From JAUUZQ01 sp964538375 (GTDB lineage Bacteria > Bacteroidota > Bacteroidia > Bacteroidales > GCA-2748055), in assembly GCA_964538375.1 (NCBI GenBank), contig CAZIFQ010000014.1, forward strand, positions 16,466 to 80,465: DNA of 64,000 nt. Direction: 5' to 3'. The position numbers and the translations under genes are program-made. The notes below the pieces were generated by a model. The model saw nothing but the letters and a program-made list of their open reading frames with translations. It was not told the DNA's origin and did not search any database. Within the stretch, counting starts at the first letter, position 1, and every line of letters starts with the position of its first letter. Shown in pieces: positions 1 through 8,468 of the stretch.

Positions 1-368
1 TCATCTGTCCTGTCGAAGGTTCCGTAATTTACATAATGAATACCGCCGGCAAAGTTCCCTATGTTCTCCTTTTCGAAAGCATAAGAGGCATAACCATAAT
101 TTATACCCGCGAAATAGTTAACATAATTCAGATTCATGTTCTGATCCATGCCTGGGGAAAGCAGGGCAGGATTATGAAAAACAAGGTTGATGTCATCATC
201 AACGATTGAGATATTGGCTCCACCCAGCGCTGAAGCCCTTGCTGAATTGGTAAGATTCAGAAAGTCATACACACTCTCACCTCCTTTTTGTGCGGAAAGT
301 GTGATGGTAACTACCAGCAATATAATTGATAAAAATGTCCTCAACAACAATGTATTTTGATTCCTCAA
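1..368 (-). CDS. porQ: PorQ-like type IX secretion protein, 3' end cut by window edge
   Basis: The minus-strand frame reads an N-terminal hydrophobic signal segment ending in LSAQ, followed by GGESVYDFLNLTNSARASAL and then NPALL. This order (GG, YDFLNL, SAR, ALGG, NPALL) is typical of the start of PorQ, an outer-membrane beta-barrel-like protein of the Bacteroidota type IX secretion system. Only about the first 120 residues are in the window; the rest lies to the left. No ATG is in frame, so the start is uncertain: TTG codons at 368, 350, 347 or 344 are candidates, and 368 gives the longest reading. The family call rests on the recognised N-terminal pattern only. Confidence 0.7.
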   Translation of the reverse strand, partial: MRNQNTLLLRTFLSIILLVVTITLSAQKGGESVYDFLNLTNSARASALGGANISIVDDDINLVFHNPALLSPGMDQNMNLNYVNYFAGINYGYASYAFEKENIGNFAGGIHYVNYGTFDRTD

Positions 369-427
369 TAATAACGACTAAGATAGTGAAATAGTCTATT
401 GAGGGATAAAAAGATAGTAATTTAGAG

Positions 428-505
428 ACGTGTCGCTCCAACTGAGTTTACGTCTTTAATAACTCATTCAAAACTCTGGAACTAGTTCAGTTATGAGCGA
501 CATGT
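428..505. repeat. imperfect inverted repeat between porQ and the glycosyltransferase
   Basis: The arm 428-438 (ACGTGTCGCTC) pairs 10 of 11 with 495-505 (GAGCGACATGT). Inside it AACTGA (440-445) pairs with TCAGTT (487-492). The feature sits in the short gap between two minus-strand genes. It may be a terminator-like or dispersed intergenic palindrome; there is no T-run directly after it. Confidence 0.4.
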
Positions 506-516
506 GTTTCGCTAGT

Positions 517-1554
517 TTACCAGTAACTACCTTTTGAATCCACCCACTCCCTATATTTTTTGTTGCTTGCTGGTTCATATTCAGCATCTTCAAGATCAGA
601 TATCTCTTCCATCTGAAATGCCATTCCTGTTCGTGATGCATCCAATGCATTGCAATATTGCTCGTAATGGTAAGCTGCAGGAATCATGAAGATGGGTATC
701 CCGAGATAGAATGCCTCCGCCACTGTATCGAATCCTGCAGTTGTGATAATTCTCTTACAATTGAGCATGGCCTCCTGAAATTTCACCCTCGACGTGGGAT
801 GAATCACTATATTTCCAGGTATTTTCCTCTTGGGTATCGTATCAGTAAAAATATCCGCTTTTAGATCGGGCCGTTGCCTGTAAAATTCTAGTATCTCTGC
901 ATCGAATCCAGGATTCAGGAAATAACAAAGGTCACGTTCAGCAGGTTGATATTCGCTATCTGTAATCTTACCCCTAATGAGTGGAGGAATAACTTCAATT
1001 TTTCCTGTGCCCTGTCCCGTCCTGAAAGAGAGTGCCATGACTTTATCTGCAGTATTGACCATAAATTTATTCATCCGCATCAACCAGAAATATGAATTGC
1101 CAAAGCCATGAGGATGGATAAAGTCTGGATGCGAAAGATAAAAATGATGCGATAAAACAATCCTGTTTGCCCTTTTCTTCCAATACTTGCATGCCAGCCC
1201 TCCTACCGGATCATAAAAGTTAAGCACCAGCGAACTTTTGTCGCCGATCATGAGCCAGCCAATACGTGTTGCTTCAAAAATATAGATTGGACTTATGATA
1301 AGATTAAGAAGTATGGATGCGATGATGCGAATGCCCTTTCTATCGGGTGTACGAAGAAAGTTGGGGCTATAAAAAACTTTAACCGGGACATCCAGGGAAG
1401 AATGAAAATAAGCAGGGGTCTTTCTCAAAAAACTTTTCCCAAGGTAAACCCTTCTCACCTCTACCTTACTCTTTTCCAATAATTCAATAGCAGTCAGGGC
1501 CTGCGAAAAATGGCCCTTCCCTTCCCCTTGTATAATTATTGAGCATCTCTTCAT
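517..1554 (-). CDS. GT-B-like glycosyltransferase, MurG-type fold
   Basis: 345 aa. The N-terminus MKRCSIIIQGEGKGHFSQA is the glycine-rich first strand and loop of GT-B enzymes that share the MurG/UDP-glycosyltransferase fold. Near residues 275-300 the stretch ITTAGFDTVAEAFYLGIPIF is the nucleotide-sugar binding segment in which an enzyme of this fold grips its donor. The protein has no clear signal peptide, and hydrophobic residues near 75-105 may allow peripheral membrane contact. It probably transfers a sugar from a nucleotide donor to a cell-surface or lipid acceptor, but neither donor nor acceptor can be read from the sequence. The start is the ATG at 1554, and the gene stands 33 bp after the YkgJ-like gene in the same direction. 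Confidence 0.7.
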   Translation of the reverse strand: MKRCSIIIQGEGKGHFSQALTAIELLEKSKVEVRRVYLGKSFLRKTPAYFHSSLDVPVKVFYSPNFLRTPDRKGIRIIASILLNLIISPIYIFEATRIGWLMIGDKSSLVLNFYDPVGGLACKYWKKRANRIVLSHHFYLSHPDFIHPHGFGNSYFWLMRMNKFMVNTADKVMALSFRTGQGTGKIEVIPPLIRGKITDSEYQPAERDLCYFLNPGFDAEILEFYRQRPDLKADIFTDTIPKRKIPGNIVIHPTSRVKFQEAMLNCKRIITTAGFDTVAEAFYLGIPIFMIPAAYHYEQYCNALDASRTGMAFQMEEISDLEDAEYEPASNKKYREWVDSKGSYW

Positions 1555-1587
1555 TCCAGTTCAATGAAGCAGAAAATTAGCATTTAT

Positions 1588-2082
1588 TCAGGAATTATCA
1601 TGCTTCATTTCACGAACAATTTCATAAACAATTGGGCAAACCGAAATATTCTGGAAAGTAATATCCATGATTTGATGAATTTTGACCCGATCGGTATGTG
1701 GATATTCCCTGCATGCCCTGGGTCTGGCATCATATACACTGCAAAAATTATCTTCTCCAAGAAATGGACAGGGCTGAGTTTTGAAGACATAGTCTCCATC
1801 TTCATCAATAATAAAATACTGCTCCGTAAGATCTGATGGTTTTATTTTCAGGTATTTCGATAACCTGCTTATATCTGTATCTTTTACAGCGGGGCTAAGC
1901 GATTTACAGCAGTTCCCACATTCAAGGCAATCGATCTCCTCTGTATACTTATGATGCAGAGCATGAATTCGCTCATCCAGATCGGATGGACGCATTTTGC
2001 GTAGTTTCTTAAAGAGCTCTTTATTTTCCCTCTTCTCTCCGGAAGCTTTCTGCTTCAGTTTTCCGATATCAATAGTCATCAC
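1588..2082 (-). CDS. YkgJ family cysteine cluster protein
   Basis: 164 aa. The protein carries CLECGNCCKSL near residue 54, then PCPFL, CSVYDARPRACREYP. This set of about seven or eight spaced cysteines defines the YkgJ (UPF0153, zinc or iron-sulphur cluster) family, whose role is poorly known. The N-terminal 45 residues are basic and helical. The start codon overlaps the stop of the upstream EamA gene by 4 bp, so the two are probably translated together. No function beyond metal binding can be stated. Confidence 0.8.
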   Translation of the reverse strand: MMTIDIGKLKQKASGEKRENKELFKKLRKMRPSDLDERIHALHHKYTEEIDCLECGNCCKSLSPAVKDTDISRLSKYLKIKPSDLTEQYFIIDEDGDYVFKTQPCPFLGEDNFCSVYDARPRACREYPHTDRVKIHQIMDITFQNISVCPIVYEIVREMKHDNS

Positions 2083-2975
2083 TTCGAACGATTTGCTCGT
2101 TTGAATGAAGACATTTGGGTTAAGAACAGACCTACTAATACAACAACAATACCCAAAATCTTTACAAGAGGCATAGCCTCTTTAAGCAGGAAGAAAGATA
2201 AAATGGCGGTTACCACAGGAATTAGGTTGGCAAATACATTTGCTTTGGATGCCCCCAATTCTCTAAGTCCGTAAGTAAAGAGTATGAAACATAAACCGGA
2301 CCCAAAGATTGCCAGATAGAGTACAGACCAAAAACTATCCGGCGAAATAGATGTGATGTCAATTCTGTCCACCTCAAAAATCAAAAATAATGGAAGAAAC
2401 ATGATGGCTCCCAGGGTGCTTTGCCATGCTGTTATAATAATTCCATTGTACCTGTGGATCAACTTCTTCGCAAAAATAGTATATGCAACAGCAGACAATA
2501 CAGCAAAAAACATGAGCAAAATACCCTTGATGTTTCCTGAGAATTTTCCTTCACTGGCTAATACTACCATGATTACACCCCCGAATGAGATAATCAATCC
2601 TATAATGTTGGTAAGAGACAACCTCTCCCTTAAAAACAAATAGGCTGCAATTGGCATAAAGAGTGGAATTGTAGAGATTATAATTGCACCCATTGTAGAA
2701 GACACCAATGATAGCCCGAAGGCCTCTCCAATAAAATAGACAAACGGCTCTGCAATTGCCAGCAGAATAATTAGTTTGAAATCTTCCTTTCGGATTTTCA
2801 TCATCCGCCCGGAAAGCCAGGCAAACAAAAACAAAAAAGGAATTGAGATCATCAGGCGAATGAAAACAATTGCCAGAGGTTCAAGGGAGATATTAGCTAT
2901 TTTATACGCTACAAATGTACATCCCCAAAACACATTGGCCATTACCAGACTGAAGATAACCCAGAATTTTTTCAA
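2079..2975 (-). CDS. EamA/DMT family transporter
   Basis: 298 aa with about ten hydrophobic segments arranged as two repeated five-helix halves, as in the drug/metabolite transporter superfamily. The first half begins LVMANVFWGCTFVAYKIA, the usual EamA opening. Substrate cannot be predicted; known relatives export amino acids, metabolites or drugs across the inner membrane. The gene overlaps the YkgJ-like gene by 4 bp and follows clpX by only 9 bp, which suggests one transcript. A second, different EamA protein lies at 19951-20847. Confidence 0.85.
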   Translation of the reverse strand: MKKFWVIFSLVMANVFWGCTFVAYKIANISLEPLAIVFIRLMISIPFLFLFAWLSGRMMKIRKEDFKLIILLAIAEPFVYFIGEAFGLSLVSSTMGAIIISTIPLFMPIAAYLFLRERLSLTNIIGLIISFGGVIMVVLASEGKFSGNIKGILLMFFAVLSAVAYTIFAKKLIHRYNGIIITAWQSTLGAIMFLPLFLIFEVDRIDITSISPDSFWSVLYLAIFGSGLCFILFTYGLRELGASKANVFANLIPVVTAILSFFLLKEAMPLVKILGIVVVLVGLFLTQMSSFKRANRSK

Positions 2976-2984
2976 ATTACCCTC

Positions 2985-4202
2985 CTACGCAGCTTTTAAC
3001 CTTTTCAAATTGGATTTCTCTAATTTTTCTTTCGCATATTTCAAACCGATATTGACATCCTTCTTGTCTTCGCTGGAAGGCAGTTCAAACATAACATCGA
3101 TCATAACTGCTTCACAGATGGACCGTAATCCACGTGCTCCAAGTTTGAATTCAATTGCCTTATCCACAATATAATCAAGCACTTTGCTGTCCCATGTCAG
3201 CTTAACACCATCCATTTCAAACAACTTCTCATATTGCTTGGTAATGGCATTCTTTGGTTCTGTAAGAATCAGTTTCAGCACTTTCCTGTCCAGCGGATCC
3301 AGGTATGTAAGAACAGGTAAGCGGCCAATGATTTCCGGTATCAGGCCAAATGATTTGAGATCTTGTGGAGCAATATATTGCAAAAGGTTATCCTTATCAA
3401 TTCTATCCGTCTCCTTGGCTGCATTATAACCCACTACCTGGGTATTCAAACGGCCGGCGATCTTACGTTCAATTCCATCAAAAGCTCCCCCGCAGATGAA
3501 CAGGATATTCCTGGTATTTACAGGTATCATCTTCTGATCAGGATGTTTTCTTCCTCCTTGCGGTGGCACATTCACTATTGATCCTTCCAACAACTTCAAC
3601 AATCCTTGCTGAACCCCTTCTCCCGAAACATCTCTTGTAATAGAAGGATTATCGCTTTTCCTGGCAATCTTATCAATCTCGTCAATAAATACAATTCCTT
3701 TTTCAGCTGCCTCAACATTATAATCGGCGGACTGAAGTAACCTTGTCAGCACACTTTCAATATCTTCCCCCACATATCCTGCTTCTGTAAGTACAGTAGC
3801 ATCAACAATTGTGAATGGAACATGCAACATCCTGGCAATAGTCCTGGCAAGCAAAGTTTTTCCTGTTCCAGTTTCTCCAACAAGAATAATATTTGATTTT
3901 TCAATCTCAACTTCATCTTTGGACTCAGTCTGCATGAGTCGCTTATAGTGGTTATACACTGCCACAGAGATATATTTTTTTGCCTCCGGCTGTCCAACTA
4001 CATACAAATCAAGAAAACTCATTATTTCCTTGGGCTTCAGCAGGGTAAGCTGTCCCAAATCGAATTCACCCTTAGCACCAAGTTCTTCCTGAACAATGGT
4101 ATAGGCTTGCTCGATACAACGATCACATATATGACCTGATATTCCGGCAATCAGAAGGTTTGTATCCTTCTTCTCCCTGCCACAAAAGGAGCAACGATCC
4201 AT
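2985..4202 (-). CDS. clpX: ATP-dependent Clp protease unfoldase ClpX
   Basis: 405 aa, normal family length. The N-terminal zinc-binding domain is seen as C4-C7 and C26-C29 (CSFC, CDRC). The AAA+ core shows Walker A GETGTGKTLLA and Walker B GIVFIDEIDK, then the GYVGED pore-loop region. ClpX hexamers unfold tagged proteins and feed them to ClpP. The gene directly follows clpP (3 bp gap) and tig, the classic tig-clpP-clpX order. Confidence 0.97.
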   Translation of the reverse strand: MDRCSFCGREKKDTNLLIAGISGHICDRCIEQAYTIVQEELGAKGEFDLGQLTLLKPKEIMSFLDLYVVGQPEAKKYISVAVYNHYKRLMQTESKDEVEIEKSNIILVGETGTGKTLLARTIARMLHVPFTIVDATVLTEAGYVGEDIESVLTRLLQSADYNVEAAEKGIVFIDEIDKIARKSDNPSITRDVSGEGVQQGLLKLLEGSIVNVPPQGGRKHPDQKMIPVNTRNILFICGGAFDGIERKIAGRLNTQVVGYNAAKETDRIDKDNLLQYIAPQDLKSFGLIPEIIGRLPVLTYLDPLDRKVLKLILTEPKNAITKQYEKLFEMDGVKLTWDSKVLDYIVDKAIEFKLGARGLRSICEAVMIDVMFELPSSEDKKDVNIGLKYAKEKLEKSNLKRLKAA

Positions 4203-4205
4203 GAT

Positions 4206-4886
4206 CTATTTTTGTTTAGTTCTTAACAATACTTCATCCACCATACCGTACTCCTTGGCCTCTTCAGAGGTCATCCAGTAATCTCTGTCACTGTCTTTCT
4301 CAACTTTCTCGATGGAATTTCCGGAGTGGTCGGCAATAATTGCATAGAGTTCTTTCTTCAGTTTTAATATTTCCCGGGTGGTAATCTCAATATCTGAGGC
4401 CTGTCCCTGGGTTCCACCCATTGGCTGATGAATCATCACCCTTGAGTGCTTAAGGGCAGAACGTTTACCTTTCACGCCGGCTGCAAGAAGCACAGCTCCC
4501 ATTGAGGCAGCCATACCGGTACAGATCGTTGCTACATCACAGGATGTGTATTGCATGGTATCATAGATACCTAATCCTGCGTGAACGCTTCCACCGGGAG
4601 AATTAAAATATATCTGAATATCTTTTGTGGGATCTGATGAATCAAGATAAAGCAGCTGTGCCTGGATAATATTTGCTACGTAATCATCTATCGGTGTACC
4701 CAGGAAGATAATCCTGTCCATCATCAATCTTGAAAACACATCCATTGAAGCAACATTTAGCTGACGCTCTTCAATAATTGTTGGTGATATATAGCTGTTA
4801 TATGCAGAGGTAAAATTATGCAGTGAAATACTACTTATACCCCTGTGCTTGGTAGCAAATTTTTTAAAATCATCGTTCTGATTCAT
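4206..4886 (-). CDS. clpP: ATP-dependent Clp protease proteolytic subunit ClpP
   Basis: 226 aa. The catalytic serine lies in GMAASMGAVLL (Ser128) and the histidine in SRVMIHQPMGG (His153); the acidic third residue lies in KDSDRDYW near residue 200. The FNSPGGSVHAG stretch forms the oxyanion and strand region. The N-terminal 35 residues are longer than in E. coli and may be a processed propeptide. It forms the degradation chamber for ClpX, whose gene is next. It is 12 bp downstream of tig. Confidence 0.97.
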   Translation of the reverse strand: MNQNDDFKKFATKHRGISSISLHNFTSAYNSYISPTIIEERQLNVASMDVFSRLMMDRIIFLGTPIDDYVANIIQAQLLYLDSSDPTKDIQIYFNSPGGSVHAGLGIYDTMQYTSCDVATICTGMAASMGAVLLAAGVKGKRSALKHSRVMIHQPMGGTQGQASDIEITTREILKLKKELYAIIADHSGNSIEKVEKDSDRDYWMTSEEAKEYGMVDEVLLRTKQK

Positions 4887-4898
4887 GAGCTGTAAAGT

Positions 4899-6254
4899 TT
4901 ATTTTGTGTCAAAAAGCTTTTTAAATTTATCTACAGTGATTTCCTTGTCGTCGAGCTTCACGGTATTTTTGATAAAATTAACCAATTTTTCTTCAAGTTT
5001 CCTATCAGAGATCTTTCTTGCCTCTTCTTTTTTGGAAAGAAGCTCTTGTGCATAGTTAGTAAGGTACTCCTCAGGGATGTCCATAATGCCATACTGATGG
5101 TATTGGTTTCTGGCCACCTCGACTGCTGATTCCATTACCTCTTCTTCTGTCACTTTGATCTCCTGCTGCTTAATAAGGTGATCCTTGATCAACTGCCAAC
5201 GAAAATCATCTTCATACTGTGCGAAGTCTTCTTCAACCTGCTCAGAAGTTAGATTTTCATTGGTTTCAACCAACCAACGCTTCAGAAACTCAACAGGCAA
5301 TTCCACTTTTGCATTTTTCAGCATTGTTTCCCTTACATCAATTGAAAATCTGTATTCACTGTCGCGCTCATACTGCGTCGCCATCTCCTCTTTCAATTTC
5401 GCATCAAACTCCTCTTCAGTTTTTACAACATCTTCTCCATAGATCTTATCATACAGCTCCTTACCGAAAACGGCCAACTCAAATTTCTGGATCTCATTCG
5501 CAACACACTTAAATGTACCTTCAACTGCAGCAACATTATCCTTATCAATTCTAAGAAGTGATGCTACTTCAGTATCATTCGGATAGGCCTTCTTCACATC
5601 AAAAACAACTTCTTCGCCCTTTTTTATACCCTTGAACAACAATTTTTGCTCATCATCCTTCATCATGTCCAGTGACATAGAAACTTCCTCTGTGCGAATT
5701 CCTTTTTCTTTTTCCTGTCCATCCTTATCCACCTCAACAAGCGTACATTTAATCAGCTCATCATGATCAGCAGCGTCAATAGTCACAAACTCACCGTATC
5801 TCTTAGCAACAGATTCCTTATATTCATCAAACTCCTTCTTCCCAATCTTAATTTTATAATAAGGATACTTGTCCTTCTCACTTACCTCGATATTTATTTC
5901 AGGAGAAAGACCTACTTCAAACTCAAACTCAAAGATTTCATCTTTCTCAAAATCGAAAGTGCTCTCTGCATTAGTTTTTGCCATGGGCTCACCCAAAATT
6001 TTCATCTCAGCTGTCTGAAGGTAATTATATAGTGATTCAGATACCACCTTATTTATCTCTTCGGCCTTAACGGGCACATAATACATGTTTTTGATCAAAC
6101 CCATTGGCGCATGGCCTTGTCTGAATCCTTTTACCTGTGCATTTCTTCTGTGCTCTTTAATCCTGCTATCGACACTCTCTTCATAATCAGCCTTCTCAAC
6201 AGAGACTTTAATTACTGCATTTAAACTGTCAACGTTTTCTTTTACTATGTTCAT
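4899..6254 (-). CDS. tig: trigger factor, ribosome-associated chaperone
   Basis: 451 aa. The N-terminal ribosome-binding signature is seen as VKGFRQGHAPMGLIKNMY, close to the family GFRxGxxP motif. The rest is highly charged and helical, as in the peptidyl-prolyl isomerase-like and C-terminal substrate-binding domains. The central PPIase part is weakly conserved, as usual in Bacteroidota. It binds nascent chains at the exit tunnel. First gene of the tig-clpP-clpX set. A TATATTTG sequence (complement of 6259-6266), which fits the Bacteroidota -7 box, lies only a few bases before the ATG; a very short leader is possible but unproven. Confidence 0.9.
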   Translation of the reverse strand: MNIVKENVDSLNAVIKVSVEKADYEESVDSRIKEHRRNAQVKGFRQGHAPMGLIKNMYYVPVKAEEINKVVSESLYNYLQTAEMKILGEPMAKTNAESTFDFEKDEIFEFEFEVGLSPEINIEVSEKDKYPYYKIKIGKKEFDEYKESVAKRYGEFVTIDAADHDELIKCTLVEVDKDGQEKEKGIRTEEVSMSLDMMKDDEQKLLFKGIKKGEEVVFDVKKAYPNDTEVASLLRIDKDNVAAVEGTFKCVANEIQKFELAVFGKELYDKIYGEDVVKTEEEFDAKLKEEMATQYERDSEYRFSIDVRETMLKNAKVELPVEFLKRWLVETNENLTSEQVEEDFAQYEDDFRWQLIKDHLIKQQEIKVTEEEVMESAVEVARNQYHQYGIMDIPEEYLTNYAQELLSKKEEARKISDRKLEEKLVNFIKNTVKLDDKEITVDKFKKLFDTK

Positions 6255-6280
6255 GATACAAATATAATTATCAAAATGTT

Positions 6281-6327
6281 AAAAAACCGCTTTAGCTATC
6301 AACCAAGGTTGATAACTCAGCGGTTCA
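6281..6327 (-). terminator. rho-independent terminator after tRNA-Leu
   Basis: On the minus strand, directly after the tRNA, AACCGCTGAGTTATCAACC can pair with GGTTGATAGCTAAAGCGGTT with small internal mismatches, and a run of six T follows (A-run at 6281-6286 on the plus strand). This fits an intrinsic terminator. It also overlaps the region where the promoter for tig would lie. Confidence 0.75.
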
Positions 6328-6337
6328 GTAATGTATT

Positions 6338-6421
6338 GGTGCGGATGAAGGGACTCGAACCCCCACTCTCGAAAGAACTAGATCCTAAGTCTAGCGCGTC
6401 TACCAATTCCGCCACATCCGC
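6338..6421 (-). tRNA. tRNA-Leu (anticodon UAG), CCA encoded
   Basis: The minus strand folds into a class II tRNA. The 7-bp acceptor GCGGATG/CATCCGC, D-arm with GGTAGACGC, anticodon stem CTAGA/TCTAG around loop CTTAGGA (anticodon TAG), a long variable arm with TTCTTTCGAGAGT, T-arm GGGGGTTCGAGTCCCTT, and a 3' ACCA are all visible. The long variable arm is typical of leucine tRNAs. Confidence 0.96.
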
Positions 6422-6586
6422 TAAAAAATTGGTCGTGCAAATTTAATGGAATTTTTTAGAAAAGGAAAAGAAAAAATGAAAGATTGATTTATACGCTAAA
6501 ACGCTCAATTACTGTTATTTATAAGCCCCTGCTTCCATCAGGCAGAATCCAGCTACTAACAGCTGACTAAAAAAGCAGACTGAATA

Positions 6587-7309
6587 CTATCTTAACTCAA
6601 AATTCTTACCCAAATAAAGCTTCCTTACCTGTTCATCCTCAATCAACTGTTCAGCAGTTCCTGATTTGAGAATTGATCCTTCAAATAAAAGATAGGCACG
6701 GTCAGTGATGGAGAGTGTTTCGTGCACATTGTGATCGGTAATGAGAATACCAATATTCTTATTCTTTAGCTGGGTAACAATCTCCTGGATATCTTCAACA
6801 GCAATGGGATCTACGCCGGCAAATGGTTCATCAAGCAGGATAAATTTCGGTCTCAGGGCCAGGGCTCTTGCTATTTCTGTTCTCCTGCGCTCTCCGCCCG
6901 ATAGCTGAATTCCCATGCTTCTGCGAATATTTGTTAGTCCAAACTCCTCGAGCAAAGATTCACAAATCTCTTTCTGCTCCTGTTTTGAAAAAGATGACAT
7001 CTCCAGAACCGCTTTTATATTGTCCTCCACAGACAATTTCCTGAAAACTGATGCTTCTTGTGCGAGGTATCCTATACCCATGCGAGCTCTCTTGTAAATG
7101 GGCTCGGATGTAATTTCTTTATCGTCAAGGAATATTTTACCTTCATTTGGATTAATGAGTCCGACTATCATATAGAAAGTTGTGGTTTTCCCGGCACCAT
7201 TTGGTCCCAACAAACCAACGATTTCTCCCTGGCTTACGTCAACAGACACTTCATTCACAACTGTTCGTGAACGGTATCTCTTAATCAGGTTACTGGTATG
7301 TAGTCTCAT
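6587..7309 (-). CDS. lptB: LPS export ABC transporter ATP-binding protein LptB
   Basis: 240 aa from the chosen start. Walker A GPNGAGKTT, signature LSGGERRRTEIARAL and Walker B FILLDEPFAGVDP with H-loop TDHNVHET are all intact. The spacing and the FRKLSVEDNI segment match LptB, the ATPase that drives lipopolysaccharide transport from the inner to the outer membrane. Two upstream in-frame ATGs (7324, 7318) add five residues, but the homologous core begins MRLHTSNLIKRY, so 7309 is preferred. A TATTTTTG box lies just before (7324-7331 complement). tatC follows upstream in the same direction. Confidence 0.9.
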   Translation of the reverse strand: MRLHTSNLIKRYRSRTVVNEVSVDVSQGEIVGLLGPNGAGKTTTFYMIVGLINPNEGKIFLDDKEITSEPIYKRARMGIGYLAQEASVFRKLSVEDNIKAVLEMSSFSKQEQKEICESLLEEFGLTNIRRSMGIQLSGGERRRTEIARALALRPKFILLDEPFAGVDPIAVEDIQEIVTQLKNKNIGILITDHNVHETLSITDRAYLLFEGSILKSGTAEQLIEDEQVRKLYLGKNFELR

Positions 7310-7368
7310 TTTATCCATGTGCACAAAAATAAGGTACTTTATTTCTAACGCCTAATCAGATTCTTATA

Positions 7369-8202
7369 TTATCCGGCATCGGCCGATTCGTGTTTCTCTT
7401 TTGCATCCCTCTCCTTGACAATCCTCTTGCTTATTCCGATTCCGACTTCATATAAAATAATCAAAGGCATGGCCACCAAGACCTGGCTGAAAATATCCGG
7501 TGGAGTAATTACCGCTGAAAGTGCCAGAATCACAATTAATGAATGTCGCCTGTACTTCTTCATAAATTCCGGAGTAAGTATTCCAATCTTTGTCAGAAAA
7601 TATGATAGAATTGGTAATTCAAACACAATCCCTGCTGCTAAAACAACAGAAGTTACTGTTTGAGTGTAGGAACGCAGGGTCGGATTACTGGTTACAGCCT
7701 CACTCACCGTGTAATTTCCCAGGAAATGTACAGACAAGGGGGCGATTATATAATATCCGAAAGCAACACCAAGCATAAAGAGTAAGGAAGTATAAAATAC
7801 GGCTCCACGTGCTGTTTTTCTCTCCTTATCATACATGGCAGGACCAATAAATTTCCAGAATTCCCAAAATATATATGGAAATGCAACTATTATTCCGGCA
7901 ATTAAACTTACAATGATGTGCATTGAAAACTGCTCAGCCATTTTTACTGTCTGCAGATCAAAAGGCTTTGAGTTGATACACAATCTTTGAATATTTAATT
8001 CCTGCCCAATCATACATAAGAACCGATTGGTTGGAAATTCAGGTGTTTTTGGTGCAAGGATAATAACATCGAAAACAATTTCCTTGAATATAAATGCCAC
8101 AATAGCAAAGATGAAAATGACAACAAAGGAACGTACAAGGTGCCACCTCAAGATTTCAAGGTGTTCAAGAAACGACATTTCACTGCTTTTTTTCTTTGCC
8201 AT
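7369..8202 (-). CDS. tatC: Sec-independent protein translocase TatC
   Basis: 277 aa with six hydrophobic segments. The N-terminal MSFLEHLEILRWHLVRS is the conserved TatC start (FLEHLxELR). The FPYIFWEFWKFIGPAM segment and the ELPILSYFLTKIGIL segment are also family hallmarks. TatC binds twin-arginine signal peptides and forms the core of the Tat pore in the inner membrane. The C-terminal tail is lysine and glutamate rich. No tatA or tatB gene is nearby. Confidence 0.95.
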   Translation of the reverse strand: MAKKKSSEMSFLEHLEILRWHLVRSFVVIFIFAIVAFIFKEIVFDVIILAPKTPEFPTNRFLCMIGQELNIQRLCINSKPFDLQTVKMAEQFSMHIIVSLIAGIIVAFPYIFWEFWKFIGPAMYDKERKTARGAVFYTSLLFMLGVAFGYYIIAPLSVHFLGNYTVSEAVTSNPTLRSYTQTVTSVVLAAGIVFELPILSYFLTKIGILTPEFMKKYRRHSLIVILALSAVITPPDIFSQVLVAMPLIILYEVGIGISKRIVKERDAKEKHESADAG

Positions 8203-8406
8203 TTATGTATTTGCTGAGTAAAAGTTTTGCAAATTAACAAAAATTATAGCTCAAATTCATGAATATATTGATTCCAAAAATATCCGACTAAAAAATATGC
8301 TCCATGATAATATCATAAAGGGATTCGATTGCCAAATAAAATACTCTTCATATACTTGTTATTGTATTGATACATTTGTTAATTGAAGTTAAACATTTCT
8401 ATTTTT

Positions 8407-8437
8407 TTTGACCTCGGATGAATTTGTATTATCTTAG
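8407..8437 (+). promoter_or_regulatory. probable promoter of recQ
   Basis: TTTG at 8407-8410 and TATCTTAG at 8430-8437, 19 bp apart, fit the Bacteroidota pattern (TTTG, 19-21 bp, TAnnTTTG) with one mismatch in the -7 box. The start codon of recQ is 31 bp downstream. The rest of the 8203-8468 gap is AT-rich with no gene seen. Confidence 0.55.
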
Positions 8438-8468
8438 TATCAGAAGAGTAAGTCAATTTACGCATTGA

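Noticed and set aside
468..650. 60-aa minus reading overlapping the first glycosyltransferase
   Set aside because: It overlaps the conserved C-terminus of a real gene in another frame.
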